This document shows positions 44,004-55,100 of a stretch of 64,000 nt of DNA, piece after piece. The stretch is taken from positions 67,334,646-67,398,645 of the forward strand of contig CM037585.1 in assembly GCA_021018995.1 (NCBI GenBank), read 5' to 3'. Every line of letters begins with the position of its first letter. Position 1 is the stretch's first letter. The notes under the pieces are model-generated. The model saw only the letters and a list, made by a program, of their open reading frames with translations, searched no databases and was not told the origin of the DNA. Position numbers and translations under genes: made by a program. Origin of the DNA: Chloranthus sessilifolius (lineage: Eukaryota; Streptophyta; Magnoliopsida; Chloranthales; Chloranthaceae).

Positions 44004-45743
44004 GTGCCTTTTAAGCTGATGTGTGATGCATCAGACCTGGCAATAGGTGTTGTGTTGGGCCAAAGAAAAAATAAATTGTCTGTGGTCATTGCTTATAGCA
44101 GCAAATCACTTGCTGAAGCTCAGCTGAACTATACCACAACTGAGAAAGAGCTTCTAGCAGTGGTTTACGCTGTTGACAAATTTAGAGCCTACCTACTAGG
44201 ATCTAAAACTGTGACCTTCACTGACCATTCGGCATTGAAGTACCTACTGTCCAAGAGAGATGCTAAGCCTAGGCTGATTAGATGGATACTCCTGCTACAG
44301 GAGTTTGACATCGAAATCAAGGACAAAAAGGGTGTGGAGAATGTGGTGGCTGACCACTTGTCCAGAATTATCTTGGAGAAATGCCTGGATGGCCCTACAA
44401 ATGATGCCTTCCCTGATGAGCAATTATTTGCCATCCAATCCTTAGTCCCTTGGTTTGCACACATTGTCAATTATCTAGTTATAGGAAAGATTCCTCCCCA
44501 CTGGACCAAAATGGATAAAGACCTGTTCTTCTCAAGGGTCAAGTATTTTTTCTGGGAGGAACCTTGCCTATACAAGTACTGTGCTAACCAGATCATCCGA
44601 AGATGTGTTCCCGAAAGTGATATCCCCAGTATTCTAGCTATGTGCCATGAAAATGCCTGTGGAGGTCACTTTAGTGGGAGAAAAACTGCTGACAAGGTCC
44701 TACAGTGTGGTTTTTACTGGCCATCCTTATTCAAGGATGCCTACACACACTGCAAGACATGTGAGATATGTTATAAATTAGGAGGGCTGTCCAAAAGAAA
44801 TTCAATGCCATTACAGCCCATCCTTGTTGTAGAACTATTTGACGTATGGGGAATAGACTTCATGGGCCCCTTTCCTCCCTCCAATGGTTACCATTTCATC
44901 TTAGTGGCAGTGGACTATGTTTCCAAATGGGTATAAGCCATTGCCACAAGAACCAATGATAACCAGGTGGTCCTCAAATTCATAAAGCACAACATTTTCT
45001 TAAGATTTGGAACCCCTAGAGCTATTATCAGTGATGGGGGTAGCCACTTCTGCAATAGGAATCTCGAGAGCTTGCTCAAGAAATATTCTGTGACCCATAG
45101 GATTGCTACCCCCTACCACCCACAAACAAGTGGGCAAGTTGAAATTTCCAATAGGGAGATTACGCACATCCTTGAGAAAACAGTTAGGACTGACAGGAAA
45201 GATTGGGCTAAGAAACTGGATGATGCACTGTGGGCCTATAGGACTGCCTATAAGACTCCTATTGGAATGTCCCCATTCAGACTAGTCTATGGCAAGGCCT
45301 GCCATCTCCCAGTAGAGTTAGAACACAGGGCCTATTGGGCCATTAAGAACTTGAACATGGACCTAACTTCTGCTGGTCAACACAGGTCATTACAACAATC
45401 AGAATTGGATGAGATGAGGATGGATGCTTACACCAATGCTAGGATCTACAAGGAACGGGCTAAAGCTTTCTTCGACAAGGGCTTGCTGAGAAAAAGCCTT
45501 GAACCGGGTGGTAAGGTTTGGTTATTCAACTCCAAACTAAAATTCTTTCCTGGCAAATTAAAATCCAGATGGGATGGTCCCTATGTTGTCGTGAATGTTT
45601 CCCCATCTTGTGTTGCGGAAGTCAAGGATCCCAAATCTGGGAGGACCTTCAAAGTGAATGGTCAGAGGCTGAAGCCTTGCATTGAACGACCTGCAGATCC
45701 TATGTGCACTATTCATTTTCATGGGACCCCTACATCTACCTGA
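44004..45743 (+). pseudogene. N RNase H and integrase
   Basis: RNase H comes first ([35 protein letters not shown]). Next is the integrase zinc-binding part near 44,640-44,790 ([21 protein letters not shown]), then the catalytic core ([37 protein letters not shown]). The C-terminal part ends near 45,743 ([30 protein letters not shown]). It is the best preserved pol region in the window, with about one break. Its 5' boundary follows the Athila-type ORF instead of a reverse transcriptase. Confidence 0.92.
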
Positions 45744-46270
45744 CCCGCAGTTGTGTCGATGTTGTACTATACTACTTTTGTTTCTACCTTAAGTTTTAGG
45801 AAATTTTAGGGGATATGTGGAGTTTGATATTGTTGAGCTTGATAGAGTTTATGTGGGATCGGTATGACTTATTCTTCTTCTTCTGTGAATTGCTGATTTG
45901 GCCCTCGCGCATTCTAAATTGTTATTTGGGAAGACTCGCATAATTCGCATAGACCATTTCTTTCGCTGTCGCGAGTTTTGATGCTGCAGAATCTCTCGCG
46001 CACTTCCAGCTCTAACTCCCATGATCGCGCAATTCTGATATCTCATGATTCCCTTACCCAGCTGCGCGAACCTAATGCATTTATCATTTCCCATGCTGAC
46101 TGCTGGGACTTGACATTTCCCAACTCACTCTCATTTAATGGCGGCGACTTGGATGTTATTCAACCGTTTCATCTTCCACCATCCTCCCCTTTAAATGCAC
46201 AGGGAGGCCCTGTTCATCTTCATCGCATCCTATCTCCTCTCACCCTAGCGATCTTTCCCTAATCCTAATC
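45744..46270 (+). promoter_or_regulatory. N post-integrase spacer with TCGCG-word cluster and TATA-like box
   Basis: No gene. Words such as CCCTCGCGCA, TGTCGCGAG, TCTCGCGCA, GATCGCGCA and GCTGCGCGAA occur about seven times in 45,900-46,070. TTTAAATG follows at 46,190-46,197 after CTTCCACC, matching the TTCCACCG-to-TTTAAATA arrangement in M1 and M2. The small ORF starts at 46,271. Probable internal promoter by layout. Confidence 0.5.
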
Positions 46271-46531
46271 ATGGCAGATGACAAGCCAGACGCACTGCGT
46301 AACATGTTTTACCCGATGTGGTTGGACTTGCGGCCCCCTAAAGAGCCAGATCCCCTCCAACCCCTCTAGAATGAATACGAGGAGGTTCTGCAAACCCTTG
46401 CCAAGGAGGAGGAGGAAAAGCTTCAGCCGCAGAAGAAGAAGCGAAAGACAGAGCGATCCCTTGCCCCCTCCACTCCACCCCCTCCCCCGCCTTCTCCTCC
46501 CCCTCGCCCACCTTCTCAACCCCCTCACCCC
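46271..46531 (+). pseudogene. N small post-integrase ORF (MADDK type)
   Basis: ATG at 46,271 and 87 codons to the natural end. Residues include MADDKPDALRNMFYPMWLD, RPPKEPDP, EYEEVL, LAKEEEEK, a Lys/Arg run (KKKRK) and a tail of nearly pure proline and serine. It is homologous to the M1 and M2 small ORFs although the subfamilies are well diverged. No known family recognised. A Lys/Arg run suggests nuclear entry, which is speculative. Broken. Confidence 0.55.
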
Positions 46532-46692
46532 TGATCTTTCTCCCTTTTCCTCCTCCTTTTTTTGTAATTTTCTTTTAATCTTAATGATATCTTCCTTTTC
46601 TGATATGTTGTACAGTTTTCTGTTGTTGGTTACTTTATTCCTTGTTCTTGTCTTTTATGCTGTAATAAGTCTGCTGCACATTCACTTTAAAC

Positions 46693-46726
46693 CAGTGAGG
46701 ACACTGCTCCTCATAGGTTTGGGGGT
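46693..46726 (+). other. N hairpin plus upstream polypurine-like motif
   Basis: CAGTGAGGACACTG (46,693-46,706; 5-bp stem, loop AGGA), then CTCCTCAT and AGGTTTGGGGGT (46,715-46,726). It matches M1 and M2 almost base for base over 34 bases, better than the surrounding noncoding DNA. Confidence 0.75.
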
Positions 46727-48390
46727 AGGGCAGGTACACCCTACCAATGGAATAGTTAACATAAGTGCAGCAGACTCATCTGAGCAATATGGAAATGGAC
46801 CCCTGTTCACTTAAGAATCATGAAATTAAGAAGTTTAAAATTTATGCAAATCTTGGACATTATAAACTTCTAATATTCCACATCTCCATGATAATATCAC
46901 CAAGGAAACCTACTTATATCAGCACTTAATGAATCATTAGAGAGAGAAAAAGGTGAGGACATACTTGAAAGTTCAAAGGATGACCATAACTAGTGAGAAT
47001 TGGGCCTACAAAATTTTTCTATTCTTTGACGAGTAACTAAGGCATTTCTTTTAGTTCTAAGGACTGGCTGAGTCACTGTGCTCACTAGAAGTTAGGTAAC
47101 TCCAAGTTGAAACAACTGACAATACTCATGAGACCTAGGAAAGGATCAAGGGCTTCTCTTGGACAGTTTGAGCCTAAAAAGACCAATCCTAAAGTAACTG
47201 CCCTTGTCCATACCCCCTTTGAGCTTTAAATCCTAAATTTCTTCAAAATACACCTAAGTACTTGAACATGAACCTATGAACCTGATTCAACCTACCCTCA
47301 CTCTGAGAATTCAGAAGGTAAAGGAGAAAGAGTTGAAGATGGACGAGCTATGGTCAACATTAGGCGAATGGAGAGGAAGGATCTCAAAAAAATCTGGCAG
47401 TATGGTAACTGAGAACATGGTGGCAATTCTGAAAAGCAAAAACAAAATAAAAAGATGGAAACTCTAGTAAAAAGAAACAAAAATAATAATGAAGAGGAAT
47501 AAGAGAGAAGTCAAGAGGAACTTTCATTGGAAAATTAAAATCAAGAAGAGAAACTGATCACTTCAAATCGGAAAATCTCAAAGAGGATGAAGGGAGCTGA
47601 ATTATGCAAGGTGAAGTCATGAACCACCTCTGTGACCTACTGATTTCTCAAATTGGAACCCCTCTTCAACCTTCCATCCTTTTTAACCCTACTCCATAAG
47701 CTACATTACAACCCAGTTAAAAGCCCTTGTGATCCAAAGTTGAGTGAGCTGTCATGTGAAGATAAGGAATTATCCAATCTATGGTGAGGAACTGACAATG
47801 ATGTTAGCACTTAAGAACTCTGCCTATGCTCATGCTTACAAACCCAGTTGGGGGATGTAACTGCTCTTGAGCCTGTGAGAAACTGAACCCCTCAACAAAC
47901 CTTTATGAGAGTATACCCTGCAAAGCTTTCTTTTGGGTCTGAACTTGAATGCATTATGTATGACCTTAACCTAATTTTTTCACATAAGGATTGGCTCAGT
48001 GCTGACACACACTTGTGCAGTTTTTTGTGATTGCAAACTATTTGAGAAATGCTGTGCAATCATGAGAGTTCATGCTGTTCAAGTTACTGTGCAACCAATG
48101 AATTAAATTTCTTTTATGTGTACTGATTCAAGAGTAGACTAAATCTGATTCCTTAACTACTCATTGGATGACATTGCACTTTTGTTAACTATTTCATTTG
48201 AGAAGTTTGTGGGTGTCTTCACTGAAAACCATCAGGAGACTTCACTCCTCCACTGGGGATCACCTAGGGGTTTAAAAGGCTTGGTACATATGTTAAATAT
48301 ATTCGTGCTCCCTACGAAAGTGACATTTAAATTTAGAGTAGATTTAATGTAGCTTTGCTAAGGGACTAGCAAAGATTAGGTTTGGGGGTG
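46727..48390 (+). other. N 3' noncoding stretch ending in polypurine tract
   Basis: 1.65 kb without a recognised gene. It is AT-rich with an A/G-rich part at about 47,310-47,600. Alignable with the M2 equivalent (58,330-59,946). It ends AGGTTTGGGGGTG at 48,378-48,390, the polypurine tract next to the 3' LTR. Confidence 0.8.
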
Positions 48391-50932
48391 TGTTAAGACC
48401 TAAAAAGTACCACTTTTCACCCCTTAACTTAACCTTTGATTAGACCCTTAGCCACCTAATAAGTTCTTATTAAGTGTTTTATATAGGTAATAATCAGCAG
48501 TGAAATAAGGCCTAGAATCCTGTTAAGGAGCCTGCTTTGGCACCAGATATCCCTTAGAAGAATGAACTCTGAATCTAGACCTGAAATGAGCCTCGCGCAG
48601 CTGACCCAAGCTTTAGAGGATTCAGGAGAAATATGCCTCGCACAGTTCAACTGAGCTTCCTAAGGTTTTACAGCAACCTCTCTTGCAGATGAATGACTAA
48701 AGAGCTTCAGAAACTCAAACTCGCGCAGCTCTCGCGAAGCTTAAGAGTAGAACACATCGCACAGTGTCACGCAGTTCAAAGCAGACCTCTCTCAATCTCG
48801 CTAGCTCACCTGTAACGGCTAAGAGAGAGAGCTTCAAAGATTCTCGATAGCCGCCGACACGCCGGGATGCAATTATCAGAAGAAGAATGCCTCACACAGT
48901 TCTCGCGCCATTCAAGAAAGAAAACATCCTGGCGAAGGCAAAGCCAATCTCACGAAGACCAAGTGAGGCATAGAACCTTGTGCAGTTCAGAACTCAATAG
49001 AGCCTCACGAGGTAACTCACGAAGTCCAAGTAAAGAGAAGTGCTCGTGAAGTTCTCACGCTGCTGCCCAGCGAAGACCGATCGACCGCGCGACTGCTCGA
49101 ATTTCAACCCTGCGACACTTGAGACTGTATTTTCTAATGAACCTCATCAAGCCCAATCCAGCGAGAGTGCAACTCTCTACCGCACGACTGCCTGAAGAGC
49201 AAACCAAGGCAACCTCGCGACGGCTGAAGCTTCAGTGTCAAATCATCCTAGCGAAGAGTAAAGAGCTACCACGCGACAAGTCTGGGAAACTATAGCTACC
49301 TAGCGAAGCTCTGACCCTGAACTTCCATCTCTATAGCAGAGGACCTTCTGGGTGTTTCCAGTAATTAGGGCACGCACTCCCATGCTCAAATCTCTATGCA
49401 CATGCCCTGAGGCATCCAAGGATCATTATCAGGCCACGTGGCATCATTAAAATTAGGGTTTCCTAACCCTAATGCGCCGCCACCCCACTGCTATATAAAC
49501 CCATACCTGAGCTTAGGTTTAGGCATCTGGGAACCCATCTCATCGCTTTTCTTTTCTTTCTTTTAGCAAAGAAGTAGTTTTCTTTTTCTTTCCTTCTCTC
49601 CATAGTCCAGCACTTGCTGGCTATGCCTTTGTATGTGTTTTTGAATTAGATGAATAGAAGTTCTGTAATAGGATCTGTACTTCGTGGGATTATTGTTTAT
49701 GTGTGAGATGCTCTGTGCAAGGCTGCTGCCTTGTGATCCGCCATCGCTTTGGCTGTGTTTCAAAGCAATGGAGGACTGATTCTAAGGGCAACTCAGATCC
49801 AAGTGACCTGTGTGTCTGGGCTATCATGGTCCTACAGCCTTAGCCCCACCACAGGACCCACTAGATCTGAAATCCCCATGGGAGCTTGAGCTGGTAGCCT
49901 TGTGAGCATGGTGGTAACAGCGATAATCTTGTTTTGTTTTGGGCTCCGTGAGGAGGATAACCTCTAGGATAGTCTGTGACCATTTAAGTGGATAGATTAT
50001 AGCCTTAGGGTGATTCTGATCCACCGATCCAAGATGGATCCTTCTTCTTTACACCTGAGCTTGTAGAAGCCTGGTGACAGATTATACAGAGGCAGACTCC
50101 CCCATATTTGTATAGATCCGTCATCAAATGTTGGATCTGATCTGGTTATAGAGATTATAGGCTGGTGACTGGACCATTGTAGCCTCGCTCAAGCAATGGA
50201 TAGCTAGATCGAAGGTTGTACTCATTCTCTTACTGGTTCTGTGTCTGGGCTATCATGGTCCTACAGCCTTAGCCCCACATATAGAACTTTGGAGGTTGAG
50301 GTTCCCTATGGATTCTTGAGCTAGTAGCCTGGATGAAATAGTGCCTGCAATGATTTATTTGTTATGTTTTGACCCATCCCTGGATAGTGGCTCCCCTATG
50401 GGATAATTTGTGACCATTCAAGTGGACAGGTTATAGCCTTAAGGGTGGAATCATTGCAGAGTGATGGGTTGGATCCTTTCTCCTCAGAGGTTATAATGTA
50501 GCCTCTGGACAGGATTTCTATAACATCAGTTCTAAATCTGAGTTACAAAACTTCTCTGACCTTGGCTCAATAACATACTTCTCACCCTTTTTATACTCAT
50601 TTTCCACACTCCATCCATCCTCTCAACACTTTCTGTAGTTTAGATATTTGAATACTTAGAATAAGTGACCTTAAACTCCCCTCCTTCTAGGACTGCCAGA
50701 TCTATAGACAGATATGGAGGGACTACTAGAGATGGCTCCCTTGGAGCTTTAGATCACCTTTCCCTGTGGGACAAATACTTACTTATCAAAACTTGCTACA
50801 AAGGACCCTGTATCTTGCAGGTCTAGGACTTCTGAGTTGTGCTAGATTCACCCCCTGTTTTACTCTGTCTTTGATTTTTAAATAACTTTCACCACCAACC
50901 AATAATGAAAGCACACCAGAAATCAGTCTACA
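48391..50932 (+). repeat. N 3' LTR
   Basis: 2,542 bp from TGTTAAGACC to CAGTCTACA, 4-5% different from the 5' LTR by eye. It has the same parts: TCGCG-type words at 48,590-49,320, telo-box-like inverted repeat at 49,452-49,473, TATATAAA at 49,492-49,499 and two leader blocks (49,966-50,009 and 50,400-50,443). A patch at about 48,797-48,866 differs far more from the 5' LTR than the rest. Confidence 0.93.
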
Positions 50933-50937
50933 GGGAC

Positions 50938-52740
50938 CTTGGTCTTTTTAGTCGACCTGAGTTGTACTATAATTTTGACTAACAAATTCTTTGTAGTTGT
51001 GTTTAATCTAGAATTAAAGTACTACTAATTCTTTGTGGAATTTTATAGAAATAGACAGCAGAAGAAGGGAAAACCTAGAGCTGCAAGTGGAGTGTAGCTA
51101 GCTCTGTTTGCACTATCTTTCCCCTAAATCTCATGCAATTTATGTTGAATTCCCTGCTATTTTGTTTAGTGTAAATCTGTGTAGTTATTATTTTCTTTGC
51201 TTGAAATTCTTTCTGTGTGCTTGTAAGCATTTTCATTACTGTTGGTGAGTGTATGCTTGATAGAAGGTCCTTAAAACATGACATGGAGCCCCCAAATCTG
51301 GTGGTGGAAAGGATCCTTAGACCTAGACACACCACACGGGTACCTATTATTGAGACTGAACCAGCTACTATGGCTGAGAGGCAGAGGACATGGAAAGAAT
51401 ACAATGCACGTGGAGAATACACCTCTCCCTTTTGCTTTCAGTTTCCCTCTGTTGAGGTGACCTATGAAATTAAATCCTCCACCGTCAGTATGCTGCCTTC
51501 ATTTCATGGGCTAAGTAAAGAAGATCCCTACAAGCATATCGACCAGTTTTTAGCACTTTGCACTACCTTTAATATTGCTGGCTTGGGGCCTGAGGCCACT
51601 AAACTGGGGCTTTTTCCTTTTTCATTAAAGGACAAAGCCAGTACATGGCTATCAAAGTTCCCAGTCAACAACATATAGTCATGGCGTGACCTTCAAACCG
51701 AATTCCTGGCAACGTTTTTCCCTGTGAACAAGACAAGTCAGATGAGGACAAATATTATGCCATTCACTCAGTCCTCAAATGAGAATTTAATGAAGCTTGG
51801 GAAGATTCCAGAAGATGTTAAAATAATGCCCCTACCATCAATTCCAAATGTAGCAGCTTGTCTAAGTGTTTTATGAAGGAATTAATGCTAAGAGCAGGGA
51901 TATGGTGGATGCTTTCTGTGGTGGTAGCTACCTCCACAAGACAGCTGAGGAAGCTTGGGAGCTGTTTGACATAATAGGAGAAAATTCCATGCAGCAGGAG
52001 TCTCTATCACGTAATGACAGTCAGATTCCAGCTAAGATGGTGAAAGAGGCCACCCCTAGAGGTGGAATATATGAAGTAAAGGTGCAAGGTGATCTAGAGA
52101 GGAAGGTAGACAACCAGAGCTTGAAGTTTGACAAATTTATGCATGTGATGCAGCCTCGGATGGTTGCATAGGTGGAGGAGGCATGTCTGATATGCCCATC
52201 CCCCACATATTTTATTCATGATTGTCCATCTGCTAATCAATTTCCAGATTTTGTTATGGAGCATGCCAATGTTGTTCAAACCTTTGGGCAGCAGCCTGAT
52301 GGGTATTCTTGGAGGAACCACCCAAATCTAAGGTGGAGACAAGACTCATATCCTCAATCCCAGTAGCAGCCGATGGTAGCTCCTTACAGACCCCAGCACC
52401 GATTTAATCAAGGTTACCCACCAAGGCAAAATTTTCTGTTACCTACCCCACAGTCTAACCAATTGGTCCTGCCCCACAACAGCCCAGATCCTCTTCATTC
52501 GAATAGCAGATGATGGCTTCAATGCAAAATTTGGAGAGCCTGGTGCAGACTGTCAATTCTCATAAACAGAGTATAAAGAAGATTGAGGACCAGATGGGAT
52601 AGATTTATAGCGCTCTAAACATGAGGGAGGAGGAAAAATTGCCCATTTAGCCCCTAGAAAATTCAAAAGGGCAGCTCTTGCTTTGAGAAACACCCTTTAA
52701 CAATGAAGATGCTGATGCCATAACTACCCTTAGGAGTGGC
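50938..52740 (+). pseudogene. M2 leader and gag
   Basis: After the second GGGAC the M leader resumes, without a gene until about 51,217. Gag landmarks follow: SSTVSMLPSFHGLSKEDPYK (51,475 onward), FNIAGLGPEATKL, and a second open stretch at 51866-52171. The zinc knuckle CLICPSPTYFIHDC is at 52,184-52,225, with a Gln-rich tail after it. Very similar to M1 gag. Broken at several points. Confidence 0.87.
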
Positions 52741-52743
52741 AGG

Positions 52744-53690
52744 GTGGTTGACAATTTAGTGGGCAGTGAACAGGAGGAGGTCACAGGAAATGAAACTAAA
52801 AATGAAAGGATTGTTAGTGTCAAGGACCTGAGGCTTTTGTCCCCTGATGTGGATCAGCTAGAAAAAAATAATGGGGCTGATGTTGAGCCCCAACATAAAG
52901 AAATAAATGCTGATAAAAAAAAAAAAAGATATGACCATGATGGCAGTAGGCAAGCAGCAGTGGCACCAACAGTGCCACAACTGCCATTTCCTCAAGCTCT
53001 TGTTGGCCCAACCCCTCTTGTTAAAGAGAATGCTCAGATGGATGAAATGTTGGTGACTTTCAACCACATTCAGATCAACTTGCCCCTGCTTGATGCCATA
53101 AAGCAAGTCCCTGCGTATGCTAAATTTTAAAAGGACCTCTGCACTCAAAAGAGGAAAGCTAGGGTGCAATTTCTAAAAGTGATTTTACTATTGAGCATGT
53201 TGAGTCAGTTCAGTCCATTGCCACACCAGAAAAATTACATGACCCAGGGGTACCTACTATACCCTAGATAAATGGAAACCACACCATTAAGAAAGCCCTC
53301 TTGGATTTAGGGGCCAGTGTAAACTTACTCCCTTATTCAGTATTTGAGGAGCTAGGTTTGGGGGAGCTTAAACCTACATATGTTGTGCTCCAACTGGCTA
53401 ACAAGTCTGAGAGGAGACCTGTGGGTGTGGTAGAGGATGTCTAAGTTGGGGTAGACAAATTCTATTATCCAGCTGACTTTCTTGTTTTAAACATGGACCC
53501 TTGCAAAAGCAAAACCCCATTTCCTATTATCCTTGGCAGACCATTCTTGGCAACTATAAATGCTTGCATACAATGCAGGTCAGGGGTAATTGAGGTTACT
53601 TTTGGGAACATGAAGGCCCATTAAAATGTGTACCATGCTGCTACAGTGCCTTAAATTGACATTGAGGACTGCTATGTAGTAGATGTACAA
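52744..53690 (+). pseudogene. M2 gag-protease linker and protease
   Basis: 52744-53130 begins VDNLVGSEQEEVTG and includes LPFPQALVGPTPL, as in M1. The protease region near 53,290-53,560 keeps LLDLGASVNLLPYSVFEEL and FPIILGRPFLAT. Broken, more so than in M1. Confidence 0.82.
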
Positions 53691-53795
53691 GATGGCCTGG
53701 TAGAAGAACAATTATCCAATCTGTTGGATTGGGATAATCTAATTGAAAGCATGGAAAGTGTTTGGAGTCTATTTTAGAAGGAGTCCCTAATTCTC

Positions 53796-55100
53796 ATGAT
53801 AGAAGACATCACCAACACAGAGTCTCCTGTGGACCTAGTGCAGCACATATTGTTGTCCATTCCTCAAGCCACTAAGGCACTTCTGTTGCCTTCAATTGAA
53901 TGTCACCCTGAGATGGAGCTGAAGCAGCTCCCAGCCACATTAAAATATGCCTTCTTAGGACAAGATAACAAGCTTCCCGAGATTATCTCCTCCTCTCTCA
54001 CTTATGAACAGGAGGAGGAATTACTGAATGTCCTTATGAAGCACAATAAAGCAATTGGGTGCACAATAACTGACCATGGAGGCATTGATGACTCAGTTTG
54101 CATGCACAAGATTCCCCTGGATGAGGGTGCAAAACCCTGAAGGGAGATGCAGAGGAAATTAAATCCTCACATGCAGGAGGTGGTGCTTAAAGAAATAGTA
54201 AAACTATTAGATGCAAGGGTGATTTACCCCATTTCAGATTCCGAATGGGTGTCACCTATCCTGGTGGTACCTAAAAAGTCAGGCATCACAGTGGGTGCTT
54301 CTGATTCCGGGGAGTTGATACCAGCCAAAGAGACCACTAGCTTGAGGGTGTACATTGATTATAGGAAACTCAACTCTAAAACCAAAAAAGACTATTTCCC
54401 CCTCCCTTTTATTGACCAAATTTTAGATAAGCTGGCTGGGAAGGCATATTACTATTTTGTTGATAGATACTCAAGGTATAACCATATCCTTGTGGATCCT
54501 CAAGCTCAGGAGAAGACTACTTCCACATGTCCCTTTGGCACCTTTGCTTACCGAAGGATGCCTTCCAGATTGTGCAATGCCCCAGCCACTTTTTAGAGGT
54601 GCATGTATTCAATTTTTTTTAATATGATTGACAAATTCCTAGAAATCTTCATAGTTGATTTCTCGGTGTTTGGGGACAGCTTTAGCCAATGTCTAGTCCA
54701 CCTTGAAAAAGTTTTACAAAGATGCGAGGAGACCCACTTGGTCCTAAGCTGGGAAAAGAGTCACTTCATGGTGACCCAAGGTATTGTACTTGACCATGTG
54801 GTCTCCCAAAAAGGAATTGAGGTGGACAAGGCTAATGGATACTTGATTTCACATCTACCCCTAGCCAGGACTGTCAAGGAAATTAGATCATTTCTTAGAC
54901 ATGTTGGATTTTACAGGAGGTTTATCAAGGACTTCAGTAAGATTGCCAAACCATTGTGCCACCTGCTTTGCCAGGTTGTGCCATTCATATTTTTTGATGA
55001 ATGCCATGAGGTCTTTGAGGCTTTAAAGAAGTGCCTCACCACTGCCCCCATAATCCAAGCCCCAGATTACTCGCTCCCCTTTGAGCTGATGTGTGATGCA
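53796..55100 (+). pseudogene. M2 reverse transcriptase
   Basis: 53796-54140 covers the approach region, 54147-54596 the fingers and palm start (VYIDYRKLNSKTKKDYFPLP, ILVVPKKSG), and 54603-55163 the remaining palm and thumb (FYRRFIKDFSKIAKPL). Same order and close similarity to M1. Broken. Confidence 0.88.

Larger units (their letters stand above)
36769..50932 (+). mobile_element. N: complete-ended Athila-type element, mosaic and non-autonomous, target duplication GGGAC
   Basis: The 14,164-bp element has LTRs of 2,550 and 2,542 bp, an Asp-type primer site, gag, an Athila-type ORF, RNase H-integrase, a small ORF and a polypurine tract. GGGAC flanks it at 36,764-36,768 and 50,933-50,937. No protease or reverse transcriptase was recognised; the space between gag and RNase H holds the Athila-type ORF with its own upstream spacer. 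The LTR starts differ at about 15 of 330 bases by eye, suggesting an age near two million years. It is broken, with roughly five breaks in coding parts, and is the youngest insertion here. Confidence 0.93.

Noticed and set aside
44004-44936. 310-codon ORF as a host RNase H or domesticated integrase
   Set aside because: It lies inside N with clean LTRs and target duplication and matches M1 and M2 pol throughout.
46278-46814. 178-codon open frame overlapping the N small ORF
   Set aside because: It overlaps in another frame, has low-complexity Ser/Pro/Arg sequence from the same C-rich DNA, and is not kept in M1 or M2.
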